Below are positions 23,968 through 33,944 of a stretch of 64,000 nt of DNA, piece after piece (within the stretch, counting starts at the first letter, position 1; every line of letters starts with the position of its first letter). Source of the DNA: Gemmatimonadota bacterium (GTDB taxonomy: Bacteria; Gemmatimonadota; Gemmatimonadetes; Longimicrobiales; Gaopeijiaceae); assembly GCA_022826565.1 (NCBI GenBank), contig JAJDUP010000058.1, positions 24,153-88,152 on the forward strand. Direction: 5' to 3'. The notes beneath the pieces were generated by a model. The model was not told the origin of the DNA. It ran no database searches and worked only from the letters and a program-made list of their open reading frames with translations. The translations under genes and the position numbers were made by a program.

Positions 23968-26907
23968 TCAGAAGGAAATGTTGAGCGTGGTCAGGAGCTG
24001 GATCGGGATCGGCAGGGCCGCCTGATCCATCACGCCTGACTCGAACTGGAAGTTGAACGTCTCCGGGTCGGGAGACTTGAACGGGCTTGTATCGTGGGCG
24101 AAGGTCAACAGATTCCGGGCCGCGAAGGTGATGCTTGCGCGACTTGCGCCCATCAGGGCCGACAGCCGTTCCGGGAACCCGTAGTTGAGCGACACCTCCC
24201 GCAGCTTCGCGAAGCTGGCGTCCATGATGAAGCCCTCCGCGAACGGGCCCGTGCCCTCGGGGTCCTGGCAGTACGCCACGTCGATCGGATCGAAGTTGCT
24301 CGGATTCACCACGACCTCGTGGATGCGGAAGTCGCGGCAGCGAATCGCCCGGTCGGCGCTGAAGTACCGGCCTCCGCGCTTGAAGTCGACGAGAGCGCTC
24401 AGCCTCAGGTCGCCGAAGAGCGTGAAGGTCGACGAGACCGCGCCCTCCACGTCGGGTGCCTGATTGCCGAAGTGGACGAACGGCGCCGTCAGGCAGGACG
24501 TTGTCCCGCCCTCACCGTCGTCACACGCCAGGTTCACCGCGTTCCCGTCGGCGTCGAGCTGCGCGCTCACGATGCGCTTCCCGAAGAACGCCGCGACCGG
24601 ATAGCCGGGCTGATGCCGATTCTGGAAATTGCCGGCCGAGAGGAACGGCACGCCCTCGATGTTCAGGCTCACGATCTCGTTGTCGTTCTTCGAGAGATTG
24701 ACCGTGAAATCCCAGCCGAAGACATCCGTCTGGATCGGCCGAACGTCGAGCAGAACCTCGAAACCGGTGTTCTGGACCTCCCCGACGTTCACGAACTGCG
24801 TGAGGGGGGAGCCCGAGGAAGGCGCGACTTCGCGGGAGACGATCGCGTCCGTGGTCCTCTGGTTGTAGTAGGTGAAGTCGAGTCCGACCCGGTCGTCGAG
24901 CAGGCCGGCCTCGAACCCCACCTCGATTTCCTTGCCGCGCTCGGGGCCCAGTTCCGGATTGCCGACGAAGTTGGGGCTGCCCCCCGGCTGGTCGTACTCG
25001 CCCGAAACGGGTTCGTAGGTCCGGAGCGCCGCGAAGTTGTCGGGCTGCTGGCCGGACTCGCCGTAGGCGGCTCGGAGCTTCAGCGCGTTGACCATGTCCA
25101 GGTTCCAGAAGCCTTCCTCGCTGATGACCCAGCTCGCGCTCAGCTTCGGGTAGGTGACGATGTCGAAGTCGGCACCGAAGGCGCTGTTGTCGTCCGCTCG
25201 GATCGCCCCCGTCAGGAACAGGCGCTCGTCCCAACTGAACTGCTGTTGAACGTAGAGGCCGAGCGTGGTGTTCTCGACCAGGTCCTCGCTGACCTGGCGG
25301 GGTCCGGTGATTCCTGCCAGCGAAGTCACTCCCGGGGCCGGGAATTCCTGGCCCGAGAGGCTCTCCGTGCCCACGAGCCGCCGGTAGAACTGGAGCCCTC
25401 CGGAGGTCGTCGATCCGAACCGGTCCGTGAGATCCAGGACGCCGTTGGCGTTGTAGGTGAAGGTGGTGTATTCGGTATTGACCCCCTGGACGGTTTTCGA
25501 ACCCAGTCGATCCGTCGGCGGGAAGAACTCTGCAAACTCGTTCGGTACGAAGGGCACGAGGTTCGTGTTCTCGAGATCGGTCAGATCCAACCCCACAGTG
25601 AGCTGATGATTGAACCACTCCCGCGGACGGTGGTCGACCGTGAGACTTCCCATGTACCGGTTCACATCCTGCCAGGTCTCTTCGGTCGCGAGCGCAACAT
25701 CGGGCGGGTTGATGAGGAATCCCTGGCCGGGCGTGTTTCTGAGGAAGGGAAGAGCATACCGGGCACGGCCGAAGTAGAAGCCGGGATCCAGGAAGGTCTG
25801 GCCCGTCGTGACGCCGACCTGGGCGCTCATGGCCACCGTCTCACGCGGCTGGAACGACAGTGTGGCCCTGCCCGTGAAGCGCTCGGCCACGTTGCTCGGG
25901 ATGATCCCCTCGTCGTTGTCGAAGTTGGCCGATACGAAGTACTGGATGTTGTCCGAGCCGCCCGAGACGCTGAGGCCGTACCCCTGGAGGTGGCCGGTCC
26001 GGAACATCGGGCTGCCGCGCTGCTCCGCCACGTCCAGCATATCCAGGCTGAAGGGCTGTCCCGTGTCGGGATCCGTACCCCAGACCAGGCCTACCTTGTC
26101 GTGCGCGTCGCCCAGCCAGCTCGCGCCCTGACGGACACTCATCGCGAAGCGGGCACTGCCGGCGCGGCCCCTCTTGGTAATGATCTGAATCACGCCCGCG
26201 GAAGCCTCGGTCCCGTACAACGTCGATGCGGCCGGCCCCTTGATGATCTCGATGCTCTCGATGTCGGCCGGATCGATGTCGTTGAAGCGGGAGAGGCTGG
26301 AACCGATTCCACCGGTCGGCACGTCGTTGTTCACCCGGACGCCGTCGATGTACAGGAGCGGATTCCCACCGAACTGCATGCTGCCGCGGCCCCGGATCAG
26401 GATCCGGCTCCCGCCGCCGGCGTATCCCTCGCCGGTGCGTACAACAACGCCGGGAACGCGGGCGTTCAGGAGTTCGCCGGTCGAGGAGATGGGCCCCGAC
26501 TCGATGAGCGTGGTGGCTTCGATTGAGCCGAGGGCGTTGCCGAGGGATCGCTTGCGTGCGCCCCCTGGTGTGCCCGTCACCACGATTTCGTCGAGGCTGA
26601 TCGCTGTCTGCGTAACGACGAGGCGAAGACCCGTCGCGCCCCCCTGCACTTCGAGCAGTTCAGTCCGAAAGCCGATTCCACTGACGCGCAGGGTGAACGT
26701 CCCGGAAGGCACGCCCGCAAGTTGGAAACTCCCTCCCGAGTTTGTAAGGACGCCCAGGTCCGTGTCGTCGACGGACACCTGAATGTTGGGGACCGGGATT
26801 CCCTGATCGTCCACAACGGTCCCCGAGACGACCTGCTCCTGTCCCTCGACTGACATGGGGTGGGACAAGCCGAGGAGCACGGCCGCGACTGCGACGATGC
26901 ATCGCAT
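23968..26907 (-). CDS. SusC/RagA family TonB-dependent outer-membrane receptor (pair 1)
   Basis: SusC proteins form TonB-powered outer-membrane channels. The 979-residue product has a signal peptide (CIVAVAAVLLGLSHPMSVEG), a carboxypeptidase-regulatory-like domain (GTVVDDQGIPVPNIQVSVDD), a TonB-box-like segment near ISLDEIVVTG, a plug domain with LLYIDGVRVNN and IEIIKGPAASTLYGTEA, and a 22-strand-type barrel ending in an aromatic-rich strand. AAAGGAGG lies eight bases before ATG 26907. It is followed by its SusD partner. The substrate class (glycan or peptide) cannot be read from sequence, although the nearby genes are mostly peptidases rather than glycosidases. Confidence 0.94.
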   Translation of the reverse strand: MRCIVAVAAVLLGLSHPMSVEGQEQVVSGTVVDDQGIPVPNIQVSVDDTDLGVLTNSGGSFQLAGVPSGTFTLRVSGIGFRTELLEVQGGATGLRLVVTQTAISLDEIVVTGTPGGARKRSLGNALGSIEATTLIESGPISSTGELLNARVPGVVVRTGEGYAGGGSRILIRGRGSMQFGGNPLLYIDGVRVNNDVPTGGIGSSLSRFNDIDPADIESIEIIKGPAASTLYGTEASAGVIQIITKRGRAGSARFAMSVRQGASWLGDAHDKVGLVWGTDPDTGQPFSLDMLDVAEQRGSPMFRTGHLQGYGLSVSGGSDNIQYFVSANFDNDEGIIPSNVAERFTGRATLSFQPRETVAMSAQVGVTTGQTFLDPGFYFGRARYALPFLRNTPGQGFLINPPDVALATEETWQDVNRYMGSLTVDHRPREWFNHQLTVGLDLTDLENTNLVPFVPNEFAEFFPPTDRLGSKTVQGVNTEYTTFTYNANGVLDLTDRFGSTTSGGLQFYRRLVGTESLSGQEFPAPGVTSLAGITGPRQVSEDLVENTTLGLYVQQQFSWDERLFLTGAIRADDNSAFGADFDIVTYPKLSASWVISEEGFWNLDMVNALKLRAAYGESGQQPDNFAALRTYEPVSGEYDQPGGSPNFVGNPELGPERGKEIEVGFEAGLLDDRVGLDFTYYNQRTTDAIVSREVAPSSGSPLTQFVNVGEVQNTGFEVLLDVRPIQTDVFGWDFTVNLSKNDNEIVSLNIEGVPFLSAGNFQNRHQPGYPVAAFFGKRIVSAQLDADGNAVNLACDDGEGGTTSCLTAPFVHFGNQAPDVEGAVSSTFTLFGDLRLSALVDFKRGGRYFSADRAIRCRDFRIHEVVVNPSNFDPIDVAYCQDPEGTGPFAEGFIMDASFAKLREVSLNYGFPERLSALMGASRASITFAARNLLTFAHDTSPFKSPDPETFNFQFESGVMDQAALPIPIQLLTTLNISF

Positions 26908-26983
26908 AAAAGAGCCTCCTTTGTTCGGCTACCGGAGGAAGTAGCACTCCAGCCTGCTGCTTGCTGCTTCGGGACAAGGTGCG

Positions 26984-27013
26984 CGTATACCGGTGTGGAT
27001 GCAAGAATGTCCA
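26984..27013 (-). promoter_or_regulatory. promoter candidate for SusC/SusD pair 1
   Basis: On the minus strand, TGGACA (27008-27013) and TATACG (26984-26989) are separated by 18 bases. Transcription would start about 70 bases before the SusC ATG at 26907. The rest of the 139-bp gap shows no gene. Confidence 0.42.
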
Positions 27014-27046
27014 CCCCACGCTCTTCAGCGCCCCCACCCCCGGGGA

Positions 27047-28210
27047 CTACCGCCGCTCGTGGTGCTCCTCGTAGTGCTTGCCGAGCCAGTCTTCGCCGTA
27101 GTCGTTGCCGGGGTCACGTATGATGCTGTGCACATGGTTTGCCGGGTTCCCCCCGACGCCCTCCTCGACGATGTACTCGATCAGCACCGAGGGGCCGTGG
27201 ACGCGGTAGTAGTAGCGCGACGTGCGGTCGTCCATGGGGCCGATCCACGCGAAGTGCAGCGCCTCCATTCCGTCCGCGCGAATCCTGGCCAACTGCGCGC
27301 CGGCGGCGCCGTGATCCGCGTTGGCGGCGAATTCCTCCACCAGCTCCCATAGCAGCCCGCGCTGCGTCTCGGTGAGCGCGGAGGCGGGCAGCCCGGCATA
27401 CTCGCTGAGGCTCCCCTTCCGCCCGGGCCCGGTGAGCACGTCGCCCGGAATGTCGTTACCGAGGACCGCGATCGCCCGCTGACCCTCGTCGAGCGCCTGT
27501 AGCAGACGCCAGCCCCGGTCGCCCTCGTGGGAGAGGATCCGCCAGCCCGCCTCGAGCCCGCGCTCGATCTCGTGCGGCTCGGCGCCGAGGAACAGCGGCG
27601 TGAATGCGATCCGGTCGCCGACGACGGTGAAGCTGGCCGCCATGTGGTGGCCATTGATCAGCCAGCCCCAGGTCGAATCGCCCGGCTGCCCGAAGAAAGC
27701 GATCCAGTAGTTGGCCGAGGTCCAGCTCTCCAGCAGGCTCTCCGGCAGGCGCCGCTCACCGCTGGCCACCGCGGCCGTTGCCTCCTCGTGAAGCACTTCG
27801 TCCAGCCGGATGACGCCGGCGATCTTCTGGTAACCCTGGCTGCTCGTCGATGCGCGCAGCAGGTCGTGAAGCCGCCGCCTCTGCTCATCGCCGAGGTCGC
27901 CCAGGCGTGCCCCGCTGCGCTCGACCAGGGAGGCGGGCAGGTTGCTCCAGCGCGTGCGTTGCGCATCGGCGTCGAAGGGGAATTCGGCGGCTTCGCGTTG
28001 TTGGGGTGAGAGGGCGGCGAGGAAGTCGTGGGCGGCGTCGGCCATGCGCTGCGGGGAGGCCTCCGGTGCGGGAGGAGGGGATGAGACCTGAATCGCCGCT
28101 TCGTCGGCGGAGTTCCGGATCCGGGCGGCGTCATCCCCGCAGCCCGCCAGGATCGCGGCCGCGATGAAGCCAGGGATTGCGGGGGAAAGGCAATTCCGAT
28201 AACTGCGCAT
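27047..28210 (-). CDS. DUF3500 lipoprotein
   Basis: The product from ATG 28210 is 387 residues with a lipobox (AAILAGC) and then a domain matching DUF3500: FPFDADAQRTRW, GWLINGHHMAASFTVVGDRI, TPLFLGAEPHEIERG, and a C-terminal HFAWIGPMDDRTSRYYYRVH and NPANHVHSIIRD. The conserved histidines suggest a metal site, but the activity of this family is unknown. An earlier in-frame start at 28249 would put 13 residues before the signal sequence and is less likely. It is transcribed away from the DUF6605 gene from a shared 145-bp gap. Confidence 0.85.
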   Translation of the reverse strand: MRSYRNCLSPAIPGFIAAAILAGCGDDAARIRNSADEAAIQVSSPPPAPEASPQRMADAAHDFLAALSPQQREAAEFPFDADAQRTRWSNLPASLVERSGARLGDLGDEQRRRLHDLLRASTSSQGYQKIAGVIRLDEVLHEEATAAVASGERRLPESLLESWTSANYWIAFFGQPGDSTWGWLINGHHMAASFTVVGDRIAFTPLFLGAEPHEIERGLEAGWRILSHEGDRGWRLLQALDEGQRAIAVLGNDIPGDVLTGPGRKGSLSEYAGLPASALTETQRGLLWELVEEFAANADHGAAGAQLARIRADGMEALHFAWIGPMDDRTSRYYYRVHGPSVLIEYIVEEGVGGNPANHVHSIIRDPGNDYGEDWLGKHYEEHHERR

Positions 28211-28266
28211 GTGTGTTCGCTCCAATCTATTGGACGGTGGGGCGGCCACTCCGGTGACCGATCCGA

Positions 28267-28295
28267 TTGGCAGTCAAATATTGACGAAGTACAGT
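28267..28295 (+). promoter_or_regulatory. sigma70-type promoter of the DUF6605 gene
   Basis: TTGGCA (28267-28272) and TACAGT (28290-28295) are separated by 17 bases in the AT-rich part of the divergent gap. It points toward the DUF6605 gene, about 60 bases upstream of ATG 28356. Confidence 0.48.
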
Positions 28296-28355
28296 GTCCA
28301 ACCGACACTTGCCGTTGTGCAACATGGGTGGCGTCGGGATCGGCGCGGGGGTCCC

Positions 28356-30566
28356 ATGCGCATTGTTTCGCACCGTGTCCGCGCGCGGCACATTCCTCCC
28401 GCCACGGGTACAGACTTCTTCGGAGACCTCGCCTTGATTCTGCCACGTCCGCGACGCCGCCCTCTCTTCACCCCCCTGCCTGTCACGCTTGCGATGATCG
28501 CCGCCGGCTGCGGCCTGCAGGAACTACTGCTGGCGACCGCTTGCGCCCGACCAGCCAACGAGATCGTCGCGGAGAACTGTCTCGAGGGGCATCCGCCGAC
28601 CGAGTGGGACATCAACGGCTACGGCGATCCGGGCATTCAGGGGTTCGGGACCGAAATCGCGATCGCGCAGGGGGAGACGGTCGAGTTCAAGGTCGACACG
28701 GATTCGGACGACTACCGGATCGACATCTACCGCATGGGCTACTACGGCGGGATGGGGGCGCGGCGGGTGGACTCGATCGAACCTTCGGCCGCGCTGCCGC
28801 AAGAGCAGCCGGAGTGCCTGCGGGGGCCGATCCCGGTGTTGGCCGAGGGCGGCGGGATGGACACCTGGCCCGCGCCGCTGGTGGACTGCGGCAACTGGGC
28901 GGTGTCCGCTTCGTGGCGGGCGCCGGAGGACGCCACATCGGGGATCTACTTTGCGCGGCTGGTGCGCGAGGATCCGATCGAGGGGTGGGTCAAGAACGAT
29001 CAATTCGAACCCACACCGCTGCCGCCGACCGGGCGTGACTCGCTGTGGGAGGCGGAGGGGTTCCGGGCGGTGATGCGCAACGGGCTGCGCGAGCCGCGGG
29101 CGAGCCACGTCTACTTCGTCGTGCGGGACGACGACGGCGCGTCCGACATGCTGTTCCAGACGTCGGACCTGACCTGGCAGGCGTACAACCGCTACGGCGG
29201 TCACAGCGTGTACGGACGGCTCAACCCGGAGCGGCTGCGGCTGCACGGCGGGGAGCCGCGAGCGCCGAAGGTCAGCTACAACCGGCCCTTCGAGACGCGG
29301 CACTACCGGGCCGTGAACATGCCCTTCAACTCAGAGTACCCGATGGTGCGCTGGCTGGAGCGGAACGGCTACGACGTCAGCTATTCGTCAGGCGTCGACA
29401 CCGACCGGCGGGGTGAGGAGCTGCTGGAGCACAGGGTGTTTCTTTCGGTGGGGCACGACGAGTACTGGACGGGGCGGCAGCGGCGGAATGTCGAGGCCGC
29501 GCGGGCGGCGGGGGTCCACCTCGCCTTCTTCAGCTCCAACGAGGTCTACTGGAAGGTCCGCTGGGAGACGAGCATCGACGGCTCGGGGCAGCCCTATCGG
29601 ACGCTTGTGACCTACAAGGATTCGCAGGACCACCGTCGGCTCGACCCGGTGGAGTGGACAGGCCTGTTCCGGGATCACCGCTCGATCAACGCCGAGGGAC
29701 CTTGGCCCGAGAATGCGCTGACGGGGACGCTGTTCACGGTGAACGCATGGCGCAACGACCCGATCATCGTGGATGCGGAGTTCGCGGGGCTGCGACTCTG
29801 GCGGAACACGCAGGTGGCGCGGCTGCAGCCCGGTGAGCGCTACGTCTCGATCAAGGGGATCCTGGGGCATGAATGGGACTCGGACATCGACAACGGATTC
29901 CGGCCGCCGGGGCTGTTCCGGGTGGCGGCGAGCACCTTCGACAACGTGTTGTACTGCGTGCATCCGGGGCGGGGGTGTGAGACGGGCACCGCCACTCACC
30001 ACGCGGTGATGTACCGGCACGAGAGCGGGGCGCTGGTGTTCGGCGCCGGGACGCTGCAGTGGTCGTGGGGGCTCGATGCGCACCACGACACCGAGACGGG
30101 TGTGCCGCCGGAGCGGCAGAACACGGTGGATACGCGTGTCGGGGTGGATCCGCACGGGCCTGATCGCGTGCTGCAGCAGGCCACGGTGAATCTGTTTGCG
30201 GACATGGGCGTGCAGCCGGCGACGCTGGAGGAGGGGCTGACGAGGGCTGAGGCTTCGACGGACGATGTGGCGCCGGCTTCGGGGATCGACTCGGTGGCGT
30301 TCTTGCGCAGGGGTGATGTCGTGACCACCTACTTGGCCGGGTCGGCCGCGGACCGCGGGGGTGGGGTGGTGGCAGGGGTGGAGGTGTCGGTGGATGGCGG
30401 GGTGACGTGGCACCCGGCGGAGGGACGGACGTCCTGGCGGTATGAGTGGGAGCCGGACCGGGAGACGAGCGAGGCTGCGGTGCTCACCCGGGCGGTGGAC
30501 GACAGCGGCAATCTGGAGGCGCCGGGCCGGGCCAGGAGGGTGGAGATTCCCTGGTCGTCCCCATGA
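28356..30566 (+). CDS. N,N-dimethylformamidase large-subunit-like (DUF6605) exported protein
   Basis: The 736-residue protein matches the large-subunit-like domain of N,N-dimethylformamidase (DUF6605). Typical segments are EIAIAQGETVEFKVDTDSDD, YRIDIYRMGYYGGMGAR, LFQTSDLTWQAYNRYGGHSV, FLSVGHDEYWTGRQR and FFSSNEVYWKVRWE. A C-terminal Ig-like region follows (VEVSVDGGVTWHPAEG). The N-terminus looks like a lipoprotein signal (PLPVTLAMIAAGC). TTG 28434, eight bases after GGAGA, would give a more normal signal length than ATG 28356. The true substrate is unknown; dimethylformamide hydrolysis should not be assumed without the small subunit. Confidence 0.8.
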   Translation: MRIVSHRVRARHIPPATGTDFFGDLALILPRPRRRPLFTPLPVTLAMIAAGCGLQELLLATACARPANEIVAENCLEGHPPTEWDINGYGDPGIQGFGTEIAIAQGETVEFKVDTDSDDYRIDIYRMGYYGGMGARRVDSIEPSAALPQEQPECLRGPIPVLAEGGGMDTWPAPLVDCGNWAVSASWRAPEDATSGIYFARLVREDPIEGWVKNDQFEPTPLPPTGRDSLWEAEGFRAVMRNGLREPRASHVYFVVRDDDGASDMLFQTSDLTWQAYNRYGGHSVYGRLNPERLRLHGGEPRAPKVSYNRPFETRHYRAVNMPFNSEYPMVRWLERNGYDVSYSSGVDTDRRGEELLEHRVFLSVGHDEYWTGRQRRNVEAARAAGVHLAFFSSNEVYWKVRWETSIDGSGQPYRTLVTYKDSQDHRRLDPVEWTGLFRDHRSINAEGPWPENALTGTLFTVNAWRNDPIIVDAEFAGLRLWRNTQVARLQPGERYVSIKGILGHEWDSDIDNGFRPPGLFRVAASTFDNVLYCVHPGRGCETGTATHHAVMYRHESGALVFGAGTLQWSWGLDAHHDTETGVPPERQNTVDTRVGVDPHGPDRVLQQATVNLFADMGVQPATLEEGLTRAEASTDDVAPASGIDSVAFLRRGDVVTTYLAGSAADRGGGVVAGVEVSVDGGVTWHPAEGRTSWRYEWEPDRETSEAAVLTRAVDDSGNLEAPGRARRVEIPWSSP

Positions 30567-30593
30567 GATAGAGGTGGCAAGGAGGCAGATCCG

Positions 30594-31742
30594 ATGAAAG
30601 GACGCCGATTGATATTCGGTGCGTTGGTCGTGCTCGCGGGTTGCGACGCAGATCCTGATGCCGGGCTGGTGGCGGACCCCGGTGCGGGGACGCCCCCGAC
30701 GATCGAGGCCGAAGCCGTGTTGAGTGTGGGCGTTGTCGCGGGCGATACGCTGCAAGAGTTCGACCGGGTCGTAACGCCGTTTGTTCTGGCTGACGGACGG
30801 CTCGTCGTGCCGCTGGGAGGAAGCAGCGAAATCCGCGTGTTCAGCCCGGAGGGGACGTTCGTCAGGCGGCTGGGAGGCAGCGGGGAGGGACCCGGTGAGT
30901 TCAGGTATCTCTCGGCTGCGTGGCCGCGGGGAGACACGATCGAAGCGTTCGACAGCCGGTTGCGGCGGGTCAACCGCTACCTGCCGGATGGCTCGCTCGA
31001 GGTCGTCGCGATCCCCGGCGGCGAGTATCCCGACATGAGTGTCGCCGTGGGGCCGCTGGGAGAGGGCTGGGTACTGGGTGGAGTCGTGGCCGGGGGGTAC
31101 GGCGAGCGCGACACGATTCTGGTTCATCACTTTGACAGGGACGGCGCCCACCTCGGTGAACTCGGCTCGCTCGAGGGGTTTTTTCGCTACGCCTCTGCGG
31201 GTGGAGGCAGCCCGCATCCTCTGTCGCCACGCGCGGTGTTCGCCTCGGATGGGACCCGGATCTATCTGGGAGACACCGAGGTGCCGTCCATCCGCAGTGT
31301 TCGCACTGGGGGAGCGGACAACGAGATCGCATGGGAACCGGCTGCATCGATCTCGGGTGAAGCCGCCCTCGAGCAGGTGATCGAGGTCGCGCTGGCGGAG
31401 GGTTCGGCGGATCAGGGGTTCTTCACACGCGAGAGACTTGAAGCCGCGCCCGTCCCCGCGCGGGTGTCGGTGTACTGGGACTTTCTGCCGGACCGGGAGG
31501 GTTTCCTTTGGGTCCAACCCTACGAGCCTCTGGATCATGCCCCTGCGCTGGGGGCCAGTCTTTCCGGGCGCAGCGGCAGCGGGGGCCTGTGGTGGCTGTT
31601 CACTGCGGATGGCCGGTACGCCGGACCGGTCGGGATTCCGGAGGGTCTGGCGCTGACGCAGGTCACGAGCACGGCCGTGGTCGGGATCCGTCGCGACGAA
31701 CTCGGCGTCGAGACGGTGCATGTCCATCGAGTGAATCGATAG
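30594..31742 (+). CDS. 6-bladed beta-propeller lipoprotein
   Basis: The 382-residue protein has a lipobox (GALVVLAGC) and propeller blades with the typical motif VFSPEGTFVRRLGGSGEGPG followed by EFRYL. Such NHL/6-bladed propellers are abundant in Gemmatimonadota and Bacteroidota and are usually of unknown function, probably binding surfaces on the outer membrane. It lies 27 bases after the DUF6605 gene on the same strand, so co-expression is likely. Two related genes occur at 54183-56749. Confidence 0.82.
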   Translation: MKGRRLIFGALVVLAGCDADPDAGLVADPGAGTPPTIEAEAVLSVGVVAGDTLQEFDRVVTPFVLADGRLVVPLGGSSEIRVFSPEGTFVRRLGGSGEGPGEFRYLSAAWPRGDTIEAFDSRLRRVNRYLPDGSLEVVAIPGGEYPDMSVAVGPLGEGWVLGGVVAGGYGERDTILVHHFDRDGAHLGELGSLEGFFRYASAGGGSPHPLSPRAVFASDGTRIYLGDTEVPSIRSVRTGGADNEIAWEPAASISGEAALEQVIEVALAEGSADQGFFTRERLEAAPVPARVSVYWDFLPDREGFLWVQPYEPLDHAPALGASLSGRSGSGGLWWLFTADGRYAGPVGIPEGLALTQVTSTAVVGIRRDELGVETVHVHRVNR

Positions 31743-31814
31743 AGGGGGGACAGCCGCTGGGCCCTCAGGCGAGACTCAATGTAACGCGGACATCACATAA
31801 TGTAAAGTAAACAA

Positions 31815-31820
31815 TACAAT
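31815..31820 (+). promoter_or_regulatory. -10-like box upstream of the alpha/beta hydrolase
   Basis: TACAAT lies in a short AT-rich patch that also holds the small palindrome ACATAATGT (31795-31803). The -35 region is poor. The hydrolase ATG at 31846 is 25 bases downstream and is preceded by CTGGAGG. Confidence 0.3.
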
Positions 31821-31845
31821 TCTGCCCGATTCCCTGGAGGCACCA

Positions 31846-33927
31846 ATGCGATCCGTCAATAACGCTGTCGCCGCGCTCGGCGTCGTCACAACTGTTGCGG
31901 CCATATGCCCGGCTGCGCTGGAAGCCCAGGTCGTGCGCGTCGAGGTCGAGGAACGTGTCCCCTTCGCCGGCGGGCATGCGTTCGCCGAGACCGGACCGTA
32001 CGAGAAGATCGTCGGCCGGCTCTACATCGAGGTCGACCCGCACGACCCTGCCAACGCCCGCGTGAGCGACCTGGGTCTGGCGCCGACCAACGACCGCGGA
32101 CGCGTCGAGGTCTGGACTGACTTCTTCCTGCTCAAGCCCGTCGACCCCGGCCGTGGGAACGGTCGGCTGCTCTACGACGTGGCCAACCGCGGCAACAAGG
32201 TCGCGCTGGGGACCTTCAACGGGGGGGGCGGCAACGACCCGACCACGCTGGACGACGCCGGTGACGGGTTCCTCATGGAAGAGGGCTACTCGGTTCTGTG
32301 GAGCGGGTGGAGCGGGGATGTGCTCGCCGGCAACGACCGGGTCCAGATCGGTGTGCCGGTTGCGCGCAACGCGGACGGGAGCTCGATCATCGGGCGCATC
32401 TACGCCGAGATGGAGTCGACGGTCTACGGCCTTTACATCGCGAACGTGATCGAACCGGGCAGCGACGCCGCAACGCGGAGGTACCATAGCCTGCCTTTCG
32501 ATTGGGGGAGTTCGCGGCCCTATCCGTCCGTTTCATTGGACAACAGCAGGGCGACGTTGGTGAAAAGGCCGAGCCGCGACGCGATGGGGTTGGAGATCCC
32601 GCGCGACGAGTGGAGCTTCGGGCGTGCGGAGAACGGTGCGGTTGTACCCGACCCGAGCTGGGTCTACCTCGACGAAGGGTTCGAGCCGGGCTGGCTCTAC
32701 GACCTCGTCTACGAGGGAAAGGACCCCAGGGTCACCGGGCTGGGGCTGGCGGCTACGCGCGACGTGATCTCCTTCTTCCGATACGGGTCGGACGCGGAGG
32801 GGCCGCGCGCCAATCCGCTGGCGGGCGCGGTCGAGTATGCCTACGGCTACGGAGGATCCCAGTCCGGACGCTTCCTCCATCACTTCACCTACGAGGGGTT
32901 CAACGCGGATCTGGATGGGCGCTTCGTCTTCGACGCCATCATGCCCCATGTCGCGGGCTCGGGAAAGGGCATCTTCAGTCACCGCTTCGGCCAGACCACG
33001 CGCCACGGCAGCCATCACGAGGAAACGCTGTATCCGTCGGACTTCTTCCCGTTCAACTCCGTCCACCAGGTTGATCCGGTGACCGGGGCCAGCGGGTCGA
33101 TGCTCGACCGGGCGCGTGCGAGCGGTCACGTCCCCAGGATCTTCTTCACGCAGACGTCGACCGAGTACTGGTCCCGCGCCGCATCGCTGCTGCATACCGA
33201 TGTGGAAGGCACCGTCGACGCTGAACTCGACCCCTCCGTGCGCATCTACATGATCGCGGGAACCGCGCATAACTCAATGACCGGCGGCGTGTACCAGAGT
33301 CCCGTGAACCGGGCCAGCACGCGGCCCGTGATGAGGGCGCTGCTCGTGGCGCTCGATCGCTGGGTTGCCGACGGGGTTGAGCCGCCCGAGAGCCGGTATC
33401 CGAGGATCGACGATGGCACGCTGGTGGATCTGGCGGCGTTCAGGGCCGGCTGGCCCGCAATCCCCGGAGCCCTGGCGCCCGAGGACTACTACCAGCCGTT
33501 CCGACTGGATCCCGGCCCGCGCTGGGGCAGCGAGGGGGTCGCCGACCATGTGCCGCCGAGGATCGGACCGACTTTCCGGACTCTCGTCCCCGCGGTCGAC
33601 GCCGACGGGAACGAGGTTGCGGGGATCCGGCTGCCGCACGTGGCGGTGCCGCTCGCGACGTACACAGGCTGGAACCTGCGCGATGATTCATGGGGCGCCG
33701 GCGGCATGCTCACCCGGTGGATGGGGTCGTATCTGGCTTTCCCGCGGACCGAGGCGGAGCGGTCGGGCCTGCAGGATCCGCGAAGGTCGGTGCAGGAACG
33801 CTATCCTACCCACGAGGCGTACGTTGACGCAGTCGAGCGCGTGTGCCGGGAGTTGATGGAGCGGGGATACCTGCTGGAGCAGGATGTCGCGGTGCTGATT
33901 CGGGAGGCTGCGCAGCGCGCGTGGTGA
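31846..33927 (+). CDS. secreted alpha/beta hydrolase domain protein (PF20091-like)
   Basis: The 693-residue protein starts with a signal peptide (GVVTTVAAICPAALEAQ) and resembles the Abhydrolase_10 family. The nucleophile elbow reads YGYGGSQSGRFLHHFTYEGF, with the serine in G-G-S-Q-S-G, followed by DAIMPHVAGSGKG. Histidine-rich segments such as RHGSHHEETLYPSDFFPF and the late MIAGTAHNSMTGG could supply the catalytic histidine. The natural ester or other substrate is unknown. CTGGAGG is placed well before the ATG. It precedes the second SusC/SusD pair by 17 bases and may act on its ligand. Confidence 0.85.
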   Translation: MRSVNNAVAALGVVTTVAAICPAALEAQVVRVEVEERVPFAGGHAFAETGPYEKIVGRLYIEVDPHDPANARVSDLGLAPTNDRGRVEVWTDFFLLKPVDPGRGNGRLLYDVANRGNKVALGTFNGGGGNDPTTLDDAGDGFLMEEGYSVLWSGWSGDVLAGNDRVQIGVPVARNADGSSIIGRIYAEMESTVYGLYIANVIEPGSDAATRRYHSLPFDWGSSRPYPSVSLDNSRATLVKRPSRDAMGLEIPRDEWSFGRAENGAVVPDPSWVYLDEGFEPGWLYDLVYEGKDPRVTGLGLAATRDVISFFRYGSDAEGPRANPLAGAVEYAYGYGGSQSGRFLHHFTYEGFNADLDGRFVFDAIMPHVAGSGKGIFSHRFGQTTRHGSHHEETLYPSDFFPFNSVHQVDPVTGASGSMLDRARASGHVPRIFFTQTSTEYWSRAASLLHTDVEGTVDAELDPSVRIYMIAGTAHNSMTGGVYQSPVNRASTRPVMRALLVALDRWVADGVEPPESRYPRIDDGTLVDLAAFRAGWPAIPGALAPEDYYQPFRLDPGPRWGSEGVADHVPPRIGPTFRTLVPAVDADGNEVAGIRLPHVAVPLATYTGWNLRDDSWGAGGMLTRWMGSYLAFPRTEAERSGLQDPRRSVQERYPTHEAYVDAVERVCRELMERGYLLEQDVAVLIREAAQRAW

Positions 33928-33944
33928 TGGTGCGCAGCGCGTAG

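Noticed and set aside
24094..26526. 810-residue plus-strand open frame opposite the SusC gene of pair 1
   Set aside because: The SusC product on the minus strand has full plug and barrel motifs and a strong ribosome binding site; the plus-strand frame is low-complexity and lacks any domain.
29388..31727. 779-residue minus-strand open frame
   Set aside because: It spans two convincing plus-strand genes (DUF6605 and propeller lipoprotein) and shows no family features.
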